DNA from: Lewinellaceae bacterium
GTDB lineage: Bacteria > Bacteroidota > Bacteroidia > Chitinophagales > Saprospiraceae
Reading direction: 5' to 3'
NCBI GenBank assembly: GCA_024644235.1
Contig: JAHELJ010000012.1
Location: 1 to 64,000 of the forward strand
DNA length: 64,000 nucleotides
Numbering within the stretch: the stretch's first letter is position 1; each line of letters starts with the position of its first letter. The notes under the pieces were generated by a model. That model did no database searches, was not told the origin of the DNA, and was given only the letters and a program-made list of their open reading frames with translations. Position numbers and translations under genes: made by a program. This document shows positions 45,262 through 55,429 of this stretch, one piece after another.

Positions 45262-46344
45262 ATGAAACTAGGAGTTCTTGCCGAACACTCAGACCACCGG
45301 ATCGCTGTGGTACCGTCTGTGGCAACAAAATTGAGCGATCTGGGAGCTGAAGTCATTATCGAGCGAGGGGCAGGAGTCAGGGCTGGCTTCGCCGATGACT
45401 CGTTTAGTGATACGGCTAAGATCGCAGAACGGAGTACCATTTTAGCTGAATCCGATCTAATTATTACTATTCATCCGCTTCCTGATGATGAAATGGCAAA
45501 ACTCAAACAGGGGGCACTGATGATCTCCGAATTTAAGCCCTTTTTTGAGAAGGATGTAGGTGAGAAAATAAAGCAAAAGGGACTGCAGGCCATCAGCCTT
45601 GACATGATACCCAGGACTACTTTGGCTCAATCGATGGATGTATTAAGCTCCATGGCAAGCATTGCGGGTTATAAAGCAGTACTGGCCGCTGCTGGAGCTT
45701 TACCACGCTATTTCCCCATGATGATTACAGCCGCTGGTAGTATCAAACCCGCCAAAGTCGTGATTCTTGGTGCAGGTGTGGCTGGTCTGCAGGCAATAGC
45801 CACCGCCAAAAGGCTGGGAGCCCAGGTGGAGGCGTTCGACACTCGCTCTGCCGCTAAGCAGGAAGTAGAAAGCCTGGGTGCCAAGTTTATCGAAATTGAA
45901 GGGGCTAAGGAAGATACAGGAGCTGGAGGATACGCTGTAGAGCAAGACGAAGAATTTTTGAAACGGCAAAGGGATGAGGTGCAAAAGAGAGCTATGGGTG
46001 CAGATGTAATTATCACTACTGCCCAAGTGAGGGGAAGAAAGGCCCCGATTCTGGTACCGAAAGATACAGTGGAAAAAATGAAGCCTGGATCCGTTATTGT
46101 CGATCTGGCCGCGTCAACCGGTGGAAACTGCGAATTGACCCAGGATAAGAAACGGATAGTTCATAATGGCATAACGATAATCGGTGATTCAGATTTGGCT
46201 GCCGACATGCCAATGGATGCCAGTACTTTATATGCCAACAACTTGTTCAATTTTCTGAAGTTGATCATAAAGGAAGGTCAACTGCAACTGGATTTTGAAG
46301 ACGAGATCGTCCAGTCAGCTTACATCACACACAATTCAAATTGA
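45262..46344 (+). CDS. pntAA: NAD(P) transhydrogenase, alpha subunit part 1
   Basis: 360 aa, soluble NAD(H)-binding domain I of proton-translocating transhydrogenase. The N-terminus KLGVLAEHSDHRIAVVPSV is typical, as are EFKPFF and the Rossmann motif VVILGAGVAGLQAIATAKRLGA (about 168-189), seen here in two overlapping parts. Alanine dehydrogenase is related but lacks the pntAB and pntB partners that follow here. Its stop shares one base with the ATG of pntAB. Confidence 0.95.
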   Translation: MKLGVLAEHSDHRIAVVPSVATKLSDLGAEVIIERGAGVRAGFADDSFSDTAKIAERSTILAESDLIITIHPLPDDEMAKLKQGALMISEFKPFFEKDVGEKIKQKGLQAISLDMIPRTTLAQSMDVLSSMASIAGYKAVLAAAGALPRYFPMMITAAGSIKPAKVVILGAGVAGLQAIATAKRLGAQVEAFDTRSAAKQEVESLGAKFIEIEGAKEDTGAGGYAVEQDEEFLKRQRDEVQKRAMGADVIITTAQVRGRKAPILVPKDTVEKMKPGSVIVDLAASTGGNCELTQDKKRIVHNGITIIGDSDLAADMPMDASTLYANNLFNFLKLIIKEGQLQLDFEDEIVQSAYITHNSN

Positions 46345-46655
46345 TGGAAACCATTCTGCAATTCTTCAATGAACAGCTGATCATGATCTATCTCTTGCTG
46401 TTCACCATTATCCTGGGATTTGAAGTTATCTCCAAGGTCCCTACTATCCTTCACACACCCCTGATGTCAGGTGCTAATGCGATCAGTGGTGTGGTAATCA
46501 TTGGGGCTATTCTTTTAATCAGGCAGGCGGATTCTACCGATTACGTCAGTTTGATATTGGGTACCCTGGCGGTGGTCCTTGGTACCGTCAATGTAGTTGG
46601 AGGCTTTGCCGTCACAGATCGTATGTTGGAAATGTTTAAGAAGAAAAAGAAATAA
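46344..46655 (+). CDS. pntAB: NAD(P) transhydrogenase, alpha subunit part 2
   Basis: 103 aa, membrane part of the split alpha subunit, with three hydrophobic helices (about 12-30, 42-60, 65-88) including SKVPTILHTPLMSGANAISG. The ATG at 46344 overlaps the TGA of pntAA; an in-frame TTG three bases earlier is less likely. Confidence 0.94.
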   Translation: METILQFFNEQLIMIYLLLFTIILGFEVISKVPTILHTPLMSGANAISGVVIIGAILLIRQADSTDYVSLILGTLAVVLGTVNVVGGFAVTDRMLEMFKKKKK

Positions 46656-46658
46656 TTC

Positions 46659-48062
46659 ATGCTGCTTGATTCATATATCAACCTCAGTTACCTCATCGGG
46701 GCGATTGCCTTTGTTTGGGGCCTCCGACTTTTGGCATCCCCCGACACCGCCCGCCGAGGTAATATTTGGGCAGCTATTGGGATGACTATTGCCATTATTG
46801 CAACCCTGATAAAACCAATAAGCGGGGGGAGCAATAATTACCTGTGGATTGTGATTGGAATCATCGCTGGAGGCAGCTTTGGCTGGATGGCGGCCAAGCG
46901 GATTAAAATGACGGCGATGCCACAAATGGTTTCTGTTTTCAATGGCCTCGGTGGTGCTTGTGCTGCTGTACTGGCCATGGCAGAGCTCATAAAATATTAT
47001 GATGGAGCCGTTCCATTGCAAATCGGACAATTAGGAATTGTACTTTTTGCACTTCTTATCGGAAGTGTTTCTTTTACGGGTAGTATGCTGGCTTTCGGCA
47101 AACTGGAAGGTCTTATAAAAGATAAAAATGTTATCCTCCCCAAACACAATGTTATCAACATAGTCCTTCTGATAGCTACATTGGTGCTGGCTATCTGGTT
47201 GTTGATCCAGGGTACGACGGCAGGTCTGGTGATCGCCTCAGTATTTCTCATCCTGGCACTGATCTATGGATTCTCATTCGTTGCACCTATTGGAGGGGCT
47301 GATATGCCCGTGGTGATTTCGCTATTGAATTCGTTCACGGGATTATCCGCAGCAGCCGCCGGATTGATTTATAACAATCAGATTATGCTGGTTGGAGGGA
47401 TTTTGGTGGGTGCAGCCGGAACCATTCTAACGGTATTGATGTGTCAGGCCATGAATCGATCGCTAGTCAACGTGATCATCGGAGGATTTGGGAGCGCCGG
47501 ACCGGCAAAAGCAAGTGAGGATGGCGATCAAATTGTGAAAGAGGCCACAGTCAATGACGCTGCCATCCAATTGTTCTATGCGAACTCTGTCATGTTTGTT
47601 CCCGGTTATGGTCTAGCTGTTGCACAGGCACAAAAAGTCGTTAAGGAACTGGATGACCTTCTGGAGGCGAATGGAGTAGATGTAAAATATGCGATCCATC
47701 CTGTTGCCGGAAGAATGCCTGGTCATATGAATGTACTACTAGCTGAAGCTGATGTACCTTATCCCAAACTTTTGGATCTCGAAGATGCTAATGCAGCTCT
47801 GAAAGAAACTGATACCGTGGTAATCGTTGGTGCCAATGATGTAGTGAATCCAGCTGCTCTTGATGAACCAGGCAGTCCGATTTACGGAATGCCGGTTTTG
47901 GAGGTATGGAAGGCCAAAAATACTATCGTACTGAAAAGGAGCATGAGTCCGGGATATGCCGGCATCGCCAATCCACTTTTCTTTCACGATAATAACAGAA
48001 TGCTTTTTGGTGATGCCAAAGACTCACTGCAAAAGGTAGTGCAAGAAGTGAAAACAATGTAA
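46659..48062 (+). CDS. pntB: NAD(P) transhydrogenase, beta subunit
   Basis: 467 aa. About nine membrane helices fill residues 1-265, followed by the NADP(H)-binding domain III with GYGLAVAQAQKVVKEL, YAIHPVAGRMPGHMNVLLAE and VGANDVVNPAA. Together with the two preceding genes it uses the proton gradient to reduce NADP+ with NADH. It begins 3 nt after pntAB. The three genes form a compact operon. Confidence 0.96.
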   Translation: MLLDSYINLSYLIGAIAFVWGLRLLASPDTARRGNIWAAIGMTIAIIATLIKPISGGSNNYLWIVIGIIAGGSFGWMAAKRIKMTAMPQMVSVFNGLGGACAAVLAMAELIKYYDGAVPLQIGQLGIVLFALLIGSVSFTGSMLAFGKLEGLIKDKNVILPKHNVINIVLLIATLVLAIWLLIQGTTAGLVIASVFLILALIYGFSFVAPIGGADMPVVISLLNSFTGLSAAAAGLIYNNQIMLVGGILVGAAGTILTVLMCQAMNRSLVNVIIGGFGSAGPAKASEDGDQIVKEATVNDAAIQLFYANSVMFVPGYGLAVAQAQKVVKELDDLLEANGVDVKYAIHPVAGRMPGHMNVLLAEADVPYPKLLDLEDANAALKETDTVVIVGANDVVNPAALDEPGSPIYGMPVLEVWKAKNTIVLKRSMSPGYAGIANPLFFHDNNRMLFGDAKDSLQKVVQEVKTM

Positions 48063-48172
48063 ACAGCTTGGAGTACGTTGGAACATTCGTCATAGTAAAT
48101 ACTGCTGACGTTTATCATTACAAACATTGATGATTATTAGTTTCTTGGCAATCTAGCTCAAAGCCATCCCAT

Positions 48173-48180
48173 TATCTTTG
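48173..48180 (+). promoter_or_regulatory. -7 box of pckA
   Basis: TATCTTTG matches TAnnTTTG 23 nt before the ATG. A TTG at 48145-48147 is a few bases too far for an ideal -33 element. Confidence 0.4.
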
Positions 48181-48203
48181 ATTGGAATAAACAAACTGAT
48201 CTT

Positions 48204-49793
48204 ATGGCAACATTCGACCTGAAGCAATACGATATTCATACCGATGAGATTCACCGCAATAAGAGTGTACCTGAGCTGTATGAGATTGCCCTGAGAAGGG
48301 AGAAAGGTACCGCCATTTCCGATAAGGGTTCACTCCTGGTTTATTCAGGAGAGAAAACCGGACGTAGCCCAAAAGATAAGCGGGTAGTGCGACATCCTTC
48401 TTCTGATAACAATATCGACTGGGGAGAGATCAACATTGAATTGGATGAGCAGACATTTATGATCAACCGCGAAAGGGCTATCGATTACCTCAACAGCCGT
48501 GACCGGGTATTTGTAGTGGATGCATACGCAGGTTGGGATCCGGATTATCGTTTGAAGGTACGAATCATCTGCACCCGGGCATATCATGCTCTGTTTATGC
48601 AGAACATGTTGATCATGCCTTCCGAAGAAGAGTTGGTTGATTTTGAGCCGGAATATGTCATTTTCAATGGAGGAAGCTTTCCAGCCAACCGGTATACATC
48701 TCAAATGACAAGTACCACCAGTGTAGACCTGTACCTGGAACGAAAGGAATTTGTCATCCTTGGTACAGAATATGCCGGGGAAATGAAAAAAGGCATCTTC
48801 TCGATTATGAACTACCTGATGCCGCTGAAAAACGTTATGCCCATGCACTGCTCAGCGAACATAGGCAATCAAGGAGATGTTTCCATTTTGTTTGGACTTT
48901 CAGGAACTGGTAAGACCACCCTAAGTGCTGATCCGAAACGAAAATTGATTGGAGATGACGAACATTGCTGGACCGACAACGGTGTTTTCAATATTGAAGG
49001 AGGTTGCTATGCCAAAGCAATTAATCTTTCTGCCGAGAACGAACCGGATATCTATAATGCCATCCGGTTTGGGACGGTATTGGAAAATGTGGTTTACGAT
49101 CAAAAGACTCGTAAAGTAGACTACACAGATACCTCAATCACTCAGAATACCCGGGCGTCATATCCAATCGACTATATTGAAAGTGTACAGATACCATGTG
49201 TAGGAGGACATCCGGAAAATATCATCTTTCTTACCTGCGATGCCTTTGGTGTATTACCACCTGTAAGCAAACTTACCCCTGAACAAGCCAGCTACCATTT
49301 CATTTCCGGTTATACGGCAAAAGTGGCTGGAACCGAAATGGGTGTGAAGGAACCTCAGGCCACCTTCTCAGCCTGCTTTGGGGCCGCGTTCATGATGTGG
49401 CATCCCAATCGTTACGCCGAACTGCTGGCTCAGAAAATCAAGGAGCACAATGCCCAGGCTTGGTTGGTCAACACAGGCTGGACCGGTGGAGCGTATGGTG
49501 TTGGGAGCAGGATAAAGCTCAAATATACCCGTGCCATCATAGATGCGATTCATTCGGGTGCTCTGGATCAAGTAGAGCTGGTGGAGGAGCCCAGATTCGG
49601 CCTGGAGATTCCTACCTCTTGCCTCGGAGTGCCGGGTGAGGTACTGATACCAAGAAATACCTGGTCGGATCAAGCCGCTTATGAGAGGACCATGAATAAA
49701 TTGGTTGAGCTATTTCAGGAGAACTTCCGGAAGTTTGAGAATTTCGTAAATCCGGAGATCATGGCAGCAGGTCCGGAACTGATGCCAGTATAG
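48204..49793 (+). CDS. pckA: Phosphoenolpyruvate carboxykinase (ATP)
   Basis: 529 aa, converts oxaloacetate to phosphoenolpyruvate with ATP, the entry step of gluconeogenesis. Signature motifs are [15 protein letters not shown] near 47, the P-loop [11 protein letters not shown], the metal-binding LIGDDEHCW and the ATP-binding [11 protein letters not shown]. The ATP-dependent type is indicated by length and P-loop. In some Bacteroidota it runs in the CO2-fixing direction; direction cannot be read here. Confidence 0.97.
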   Translation: MATFDLKQYDIHTDEIHRNKSVPELYEIALRREKGTAISDKGSLLVYSGEKTGRSPKDKRVVRHPSSDNNIDWGEINIELDEQTFMINRERAIDYLNSRDRVFVVDAYAGWDPDYRLKVRIICTRAYHALFMQNMLIMPSEEELVDFEPEYVIFNGGSFPANRYTSQMTSTTSVDLYLERKEFVILGTEYAGEMKKGIFSIMNYLMPLKNVMPMHCSANIGNQGDVSILFGLSGTGKTTLSADPKRKLIGDDEHCWTDNGVFNIEGGCYAKAINLSAENEPDIYNAIRFGTVLENVVYDQKTRKVDYTDTSITQNTRASYPIDYIESVQIPCVGGHPENIIFLTCDAFGVLPPVSKLTPEQASYHFISGYTAKVAGTEMGVKEPQATFSACFGAAFMMWHPNRYAELLAQKIKEHNAQAWLVNTGWTGGAYGVGSRIKLKYTRAIIDAIHSGALDQVELVEEPRFGLEIPTSCLGVPGEVLIPRNTWSDQAAYERTMNKLVELFQENFRKFENFVNPEIMAAGPELMPV

Positions 49794-49811
49794 CAGTCAG
49801 TATAATGGTGG

Positions 49812-51548
49812 CTATTTGCTGAGCTCCGATTCAATTTGCCTCTTCTGATCACGAATCTTCTCAATCACCTCATCTAGTTGATCTTGAAGAGATTCAAGAG
49901 CTTTCCCCTCCTGTTCAATCAGTTGGTCGAATGGTGCAAAGTGATGATTGATCCGCTCTTTGAGATTGGCGACGTAGCTCTTCAGGTTTGAGGAAACTTC
50001 TTCTCCCAACCGATCTCTGCCTTTACCCATCTCAGTCCGGTAATGGCGAATAATCTTCCTTCGTTGCCATCCAAGGGTGATTCCGGCAAATAGCACTCCG
50101 AGTGTGGTCAAAATTCCACCGGTAATATCCAGTACCATTCCGGATGTCACTGCCGCCAATACGACTCCTACAATAGCAAGCCCACCTCCAGTTGCTACGT
50201 TTGGTGAAATCTCATTGGAGTCTGGAAACAAATCCCGATTTGTGAAATTGTCAGCATCAGCCAGAAAATCCGAGAACGTGGAACTGAGTTCTCGTACCAC
50301 TTGATGTCGTCTTTCAGCTATATGACTAAACAGCTCATGATCGTCTCTCAAATGGCTTTCACCGCTCCGTAATTTCAGATCGATCACAGTAGCCATCTGT
50401 TGCACACTTTGAGCCAGATCCAGCACTCGGTCATTCACCTTCTCCTTCAATCTCAGGTTAAAATCCTTTTCGAGATCAGCGACGAACTCCTCTAGCCACA
50501 CGCGAATTGAGGCATTCTGGTTGAAAATGGCATTGAAGGATTTTCTGATCACTCTTCCAAATGACAATCCGTCTTTCAAATCAGTTTCTTTATCCCTACT
50601 GATGGCATCATAGCTTGCCAACAAATTCTCAGCCAGGATATCTACTTGCTTAATCGAATATTCCTCCTGCTGATCAAGAGTTTCGGTAATCTCTGACCGG
50701 AAAGAAAGGTCCTGCTCATGTTGTTCAACCCGATCTTGAAGACCACGATCAATTTTATCAATCACCTGCTGGGCCGTGTCGAGGTGGCTGTTCAATTTCA
50801 GTAACGGAGCTCTGCCTCCGGTAACCTCCTTTCGAACATATTCTCTTACTACTGAAAAACCACTAGCCTCATGGTCTCCTTCTTGTTCCTGCTTTGCGGA
50901 AACCGCAAATACAACGGGATCATTAATACCCTTTTTTCGAGCCTGCTCGATCAATCCACGGAGATTGGTTTGCAGTTCGTCAGAACTCATCAGATCCTTC
51001 TGTTGCAAAATGAAAATGATCTTCTTCCGCCACTCCATATGAATGAAATCGAAAAACTGCCAGGCAGATTGGCGATAGGGATTTTTTGCCTCAAAAACGA
51101 AAACGATCAGATCGGAGACAGGGACAAACCGCTCGGTGATTTCTTGATGATGCTCGATAATTGCATTTGTTCCCGGAGTATCTACAATAGCGATTTCCTT
51201 TAGAATGGAAACGGGCTGCTTGATGATCTTGAAATGCTCGTTGACAACCTTTACTTTTTCTTTTTCCCCATAGATAATCTGTTGAATGGAATCTGTTTCA
51301 GGGGCTGGACCTACCTTACATATCTCCTTTTCTGCTTCCAGCAAAGCATTAATAAAACTGCTTTTACCAGCTTTGATTTCTCCGACTATTACGAACATGA
51401 AAGGGTCGTTCAATCTTGTGATCAGATCATTGATCGTCAGAGTCAGTTGCTCATTCCTGACCTCTTCACTGATCTTAACCAGGTCATGAAAAACCTGGTC
51501 TACAACCTGCCGGAGGTCTACAAACTTTGGATTTACAATTTCACTCAT
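49812..51548 (-). CDS. Bacterial dynamin-like GTPase
   Basis: 578 aa from the ATG at 51548 (the frame is open to 51584). The G1 P-loop GEIKAGKSSFINAL (56-69), G3 DTPGTNAI (123-130) and G4-like QQKD are seen. A long helical stalk follows, then a glycine-rich hydrophobic pair at about 449-493 (GLAIVGVVLAAVTSGMVL, GGILTTLGVLFAGITLGW) that likely inserts in the membrane, and a final coiled coil (about 525-578). Such proteins remodel or fuse membranes and in some bacteria protect against envelope stress or phage. Single copy here, not the tandem pair seen in some loci. Divergent from hsp20. Confidence 0.88.
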   Translation of the reverse strand: MSEIVNPKFVDLRQVVDQVFHDLVKISEEVRNEQLTLTINDLITRLNDPFMFVIVGEIKAGKSSFINALLEAEKEICKVGPAPETDSIQQIIYGEKEKVKVVNEHFKIIKQPVSILKEIAIVDTPGTNAIIEHHQEITERFVPVSDLIVFVFEAKNPYRQSAWQFFDFIHMEWRKKIIFILQQKDLMSSDELQTNLRGLIEQARKKGINDPVVFAVSAKQEQEGDHEASGFSVVREYVRKEVTGGRAPLLKLNSHLDTAQQVIDKIDRGLQDRVEQHEQDLSFRSEITETLDQQEEYSIKQVDILAENLLASYDAISRDKETDLKDGLSFGRVIRKSFNAIFNQNASIRVWLEEFVADLEKDFNLRLKEKVNDRVLDLAQSVQQMATVIDLKLRSGESHLRDDHELFSHIAERRHQVVRELSSTFSDFLADADNFTNRDLFPDSNEISPNVATGGGLAIVGVVLAAVTSGMVLDITGGILTTLGVLFAGITLGWQRRKIIRHYRTEMGKGRDRLGEEVSSNLKSYVANLKERINHHFAPFDQLIEQEGKALESLQDQLDEVIEKIRDQKRQIESELSK

Positions 51549-51728
51549 AAGTGGGAAAGATACTCCAAATGCATGGTGCCCCAAAACACTGAAATCAACC
51601 TCCGAAATGATCCGGGTGTGGATAATCTGGCAGATTTCTCACACATCTACTTGCTAAAGTCTGCTACAATGGCAGAAAAATGCATAATGGCCCCTGTTTT
51701 GAGGACTCTATAGCAAAACATTTAAGCT

Positions 51729-52148
51729 ATGAAATCACAACAGTATGATGCACCCTTCTGGAAGAAAGCTTTTGATGACTTCGTGGATTCAATAGGGGTC
51801 GTGATCCATGATTGGGATTGGCAAAAACCAGCTGCTAATCTCTGGGAGACCCCTAATGCATTCGAGGTAGAACTCGCAGTTCCCGGCTATCAGAAGAAGG
51901 ATTTTTCTATTCAAATCAAGGGGGATCATCTGGAGATATCTGCTGATAAGGAAGAGGATTCAGATGAAGGACGAGAACTCTTGAGAAGAGGATTCCAATT
52001 CAAGCACTTCAAACGGAGTATCCGGGTCAGTGACCGGGTAGATCGCAGCGCCGTAAAGGCCCGCTATGATCAGGGGATCCTAACTATCATTCTGCCAAAA
52101 ATGGAAAAACAGAAAGATAAGCCGGGATTCGAGGTGCCGGTTCAATAG
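51729..52148 (+). CDS. Hsp20 / alpha-crystallin family small heat shock protein
   Basis: 139 aa. The alpha-crystallin domain spans about 38-128 with NAFEVELAVPGYQKKDFSI and the closing GILTIILPK. The C-terminal tail carries VPV, an IxI-like motif used for oligomer assembly. An ATP-independent holdase for unfolding proteins. The 180-bp gap to the divergent dynamin gene shows no CIRCE-like repeat. Confidence 0.94.
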   Translation: MKSQQYDAPFWKKAFDDFVDSIGVVIHDWDWQKPAANLWETPNAFEVELAVPGYQKKDFSIQIKGDHLEISADKEEDSDEGRELLRRGFQFKHFKRSIRVSDRVDRSAVKARYDQGILTIILPKMEKQKDKPGFEVPVQ

Positions 52149-52214
52149 CACCATACCTCAGACAATTCACATCGAGCAGAATATCAACAGGGCTTCCTTT
52201 GTCGTTTCAACCTA

Positions 52215-53729
52215 ATGAACCGCCACCTAGCCATCAAATGGCTGATTTACTGCCTTTGCATTCACGGTATAGCACCTACCTACAGCCAGATAATCACCAT
52301 AGGCCCAAGTGGTGATTTTGCAACGCTCGCGGCGGCTGGTCCTATACTATCAGCAGGAGATACTGCCTTAATACTCGATGGAGTCTACCCCGATGGCACT
52401 CAATTCCTGGAAGATGTCCACGGCAGTAGCGCATCGCCAATAGTCATCATGTCTTCCTCTGAGTACGGGGCAATCTTTCAGGGAGGCACTGAGGCGATCC
52501 ATTTGACTAAGTGCTCTCACCTTGAAATACATGATTTAGTCATTGAGCAGCAGACCGGCAACGGGATCAATATTGACGATGGTGGAGATTATACAAGCCC
52601 AACTCATCACATCACAATACAAAACTGCATCTTCCGTAATATGGCTGGCACCGGCAATAACGATTTGCTTAAACTTTCAGGATTGGACAGCTTCAAAGTC
52701 AGTCTCTGTAGTTTCATAAATGGTTCGCCCGGTGGTAGCGGTATAGATATGGTGGGATGTCACTATGGTGTGATTGAAGATAACTATTTCGACCAAGCAG
52801 GCACCAGTGGAATACAGGCAAAAGGGGGATCCCAGCATATCTTGATACAGAGGAATGTGTTGAAGAATATGGGTCAAAGAGCCCTTAATCTGGGGGGAAG
52901 CACGGGTTTACAATTTTTCCGACCTCCTTTAAGTGACCCGATCGACAGTGCCTTTGAGGCTGCTGATTTACTTGTCTACACTAATATCTTCATCGGGAGT
53001 TGGGCGCCAATTGCCTATGTGGGATGTGTGCGAGTGAAAGTGGTCAATAATACCATCTACGAACCCGAAAACTGGGTCATACGAATATTGCAAGAAACTA
53101 CAGAATCTGGTTTTCTCTCTTGCAGTGACAATGAATTTCGTAACAACATCATTTACCTGTCACAGGATCTTACCGAAGTGAATATTGGGCCTAATACGCA
53201 ACCTGCCACTTTCATATTCACTAATAATCTTTGGCACAATGCTTCATCAAATTCATGGTCGCCAGCTCTACCGGTCACTGATTCAAACCAGGTGCTAGGG
53301 GATCCACTTTTGAACAATCCAATTCAAGAAGATTTTTCCATTCCACCCAGCAGTCCAGCAGTTGAAGCCGGTATCATTCTGCCGGAGCCTTTATCCGATT
53401 TTATGATGAATTCTTATTATGCTCCACCCTCCATAGGTGCATTTGAAGGCCATGAATCAATTACATCCGCTCCCTACTTGATTGATGAGAACAGTATCAC
53501 GATGGGTCCCAATCCTTTCAGTGAAGCAGTGACCATCGATGGAGACTTTTCCAACGCAATGATTCTTATACTGGACAGCAATGGTCAAATTCTACAGGAT
53601 CTTTCGAATTCCACTGCTCCCCTCACCATAATGCTCAATACCTTGCCTGACGGTCTCTATTTTATTCAGATCAGCTCCGTCAACAAACCATCGATGAGTG
53701 TAAGACGAATCCTGAAGATGACCAAGTAA
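52215..53729 (+). CDS. Secreted right-handed beta-helix protein with T9SS sorting domain
   Basis: 504 aa with a signal peptide (APTYSQ). From about 30 to 420 it has parallel beta-helix rungs (HLEIHDLVIEQQ, HHITIQNCIFRNM, YGVIEDNYFDQAG, HILIQRNVLKNMG), as in chondroitinase-B-like and pectate-lyase-like polysaccharide lyases and in adhesins. No catalytic residues can be fixed. The T9SS C-terminal domain is at about 430-504 (MGPNPFSEAVTI, LPDGLYFIQISS). Likely a surface polysaccharide-binding or -cleaving protein. Confidence 0.88.
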   Translation: MNRHLAIKWLIYCLCIHGIAPTYSQIITIGPSGDFATLAAAGPILSAGDTALILDGVYPDGTQFLEDVHGSSASPIVIMSSSEYGAIFQGGTEAIHLTKCSHLEIHDLVIEQQTGNGINIDDGGDYTSPTHHITIQNCIFRNMAGTGNNDLLKLSGLDSFKVSLCSFINGSPGGSGIDMVGCHYGVIEDNYFDQAGTSGIQAKGGSQHILIQRNVLKNMGQRALNLGGSTGLQFFRPPLSDPIDSAFEAADLLVYTNIFIGSWAPIAYVGCVRVKVVNNTIYEPENWVIRILQETTESGFLSCSDNEFRNNIIYLSQDLTEVNIGPNTQPATFIFTNNLWHNASSNSWSPALPVTDSNQVLGDPLLNNPIQEDFSIPPSSPAVEAGIILPEPLSDFMMNSYYAPPSIGAFEGHESITSAPYLIDENSITMGPNPFSEAVTIDGDFSNAMILILDSNGQILQDLSNSTAPLTIMLNTLPDGLYFIQISSVNKPSMSVRRILKMTK

Positions 53730-53789
53730 GCTACCTTTTTCCAGAGCTTAAAGCGCCTTCAATTATCTTTGAGATCAAATAATTTCGAC

Positions 53790-55421
53790 ATGTCATCATT
53801 GCGATTTGTATGCCTGGTGTTGGCTTTGCTATGGAAATACCAATTACCAGCGCAGGATACCGTAAGCATAGCGGGTGCTCTCATAGGCCTGGACCTCACA
53901 CAATCTGAAATCGATAGCATGAGACCCGGCCTCGAACAAATGAGAACCGATTTCTCCATTTTAAGAAACACGCAGCTGCCGAACAATGTACCACCTGCAC
54001 TTTACTTCAATCCGCTACCGATAGGATTCCAGGTACCCGAGGGACAGGGAGCAATTGATTGGAGAATTCCCGCTGGAAGCGAGCTTCCGAAAAATCCTGA
54101 TGATCTCGCATTCTACTCGATACAGCAACTTGCCTCTTTGATTAAGAGTCGTAAGATCTCGTCGGTTGACCTGACTACATTTTTCCTTGAGCGATTGAAA
54201 AAATATGGCGACACTCTTAAGGCTGTCACAACGGTGACGGAAAAGCTGGCGATGGAGCAAGCTAGAAAGGCAGATGCTGATCTGGCCCGCGGAATCTACC
54301 GGGGCCCCTTGCATGGCATCCCCTATGGAGCGAAAGACCTTTTGGCAGTACCAGGCTACCGGACTACTTGGGGAGCTAAACCTTATGAGAAACAAGTCAT
54401 TGGCGAAAAGGCAACGGTAATTTCCAAATTGGAAGAGGCCGGGGCGGTACTGATAGCTAAACTTACCCTTGGTGCTTTAGCATGGGGTGATGTATGGTAT
54501 GGTGGTGTCACTAAGAATCCATGGGATCTCGAACAGGGATCAAGTGGATCTTCTGCCGGATCAGCAAGCGCTACTGCAGCGGGTCTTGTTCCGTTTTCCA
54601 TTGGAACTGAAACATGGGGATCAATCGTATCGCCCTCAACACGATGCGGAAACACCGGGCTTCGCCCCACATTTGGCAGGGTCAGCAGGTCGGGAGCAAT
54701 GGCTCTGAGCTGGAGCATGGATAAGATCGGTCCTATTTGCCGGACTGCGGGGGATTGTGCCATGGTATTTGATGCTATAAGAGGTTCTGATAAAGTCGAT
54801 TTCACCGTGATTGACGCAGCGTTCAATTTTGATGGTTCATCAGACATTGCGGATTTGAGGGTCGGTTATTTCGTCGATGCTTTTGAACATAGCGAATTCA
54901 ACCGCCTAAATGATAGCCTTACCTTGGCTACTCTCAGAAGTATAGGAGTAGACCTGCATCCGGTTACTTTCGAGATCAGCACTCCGGTGAATGCCTTAGA
55001 TTTTATTCTGAGTGCTGAAGCAGCAGCCGCGTTTGAAGAGCTTACTCTCTCTGGTAGAGATGACGAGATGGTTCGACAGATCCGAAGGGCATGGCCAAAC
55101 GTTTTTCGCGAAGCACAGTTTATCCCTGCCGTTCAATACATTCAGGCAAATCGCCATCGCACAATACTGATCCAGGAAATGCATCAGTTGATGCAAGACT
55201 ACGATGTGATCATTACACCTTCATTTGGCCTCCAGCTGCTGACCACCAATCTTACCGGACACCCTTGCGTGGTGCTACCCAACGGATTCGTTGAAGGACG
55301 GCCAACCAGCGTCACTTTTCTCGGAAATCTTTTTGGCGAAGACAAAATCCTGAAATTGGCGATGGCTTACCAGGAGGCCACGGACTTTGAGAATCAACAT
55401 CCGTCTTTCTTCAAGAACTAA
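53790..55421 (+). CDS. Amidase signature family hydrolase (exported)
   Basis: 543 aa from the ATG at 53790, which gives a signal peptide (WKYQLPAQ); an in-frame TTG at 53769 is less likely. The Ser-cisSer-Lys triad is Lys182 (YGAKDLL), Ser254 (GSSGSSAGS) and Ser278 (TETWGSIVSP), with the usual 24-residue spacing between the serines. Similar in core to GatA, but export makes a role in tRNA charging very unlikely. It probably hydrolyses amides or amino-acid derivatives in the periplasm. No gatB or gatC nearby. Confidence 0.92.
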   Translation: MSSLRFVCLVLALLWKYQLPAQDTVSIAGALIGLDLTQSEIDSMRPGLEQMRTDFSILRNTQLPNNVPPALYFNPLPIGFQVPEGQGAIDWRIPAGSELPKNPDDLAFYSIQQLASLIKSRKISSVDLTTFFLERLKKYGDTLKAVTTVTEKLAMEQARKADADLARGIYRGPLHGIPYGAKDLLAVPGYRTTWGAKPYEKQVIGEKATVISKLEEAGAVLIAKLTLGALAWGDVWYGGVTKNPWDLEQGSSGSSAGSASATAAGLVPFSIGTETWGSIVSPSTRCGNTGLRPTFGRVSRSGAMALSWSMDKIGPICRTAGDCAMVFDAIRGSDKVDFTVIDAAFNFDGSSDIADLRVGYFVDAFEHSEFNRLNDSLTLATLRSIGVDLHPVTFEISTPVNALDFILSAEAAAAFEELTLSGRDDEMVRQIRRAWPNVFREAQFIPAVQYIQANRHRTILIQEMHQLMQDYDVIITPSFGLQLLTTNLTGHPCVVLPNGFVEGRPTSVTFLGNLFGEDKILKLAMAYQEATDFENQHPSFFKN

Positions 55422-55429
55422 ATGGTTAG

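Noticed and set aside
51234-51713. 159-codon plus-strand frame antisense to the dynamin gene
   Set aside because: Two thirds of it mirrors the well-supported GTPase gene, and its product has no domain-like composition. The non-overlapping end covers only a promoter gap.
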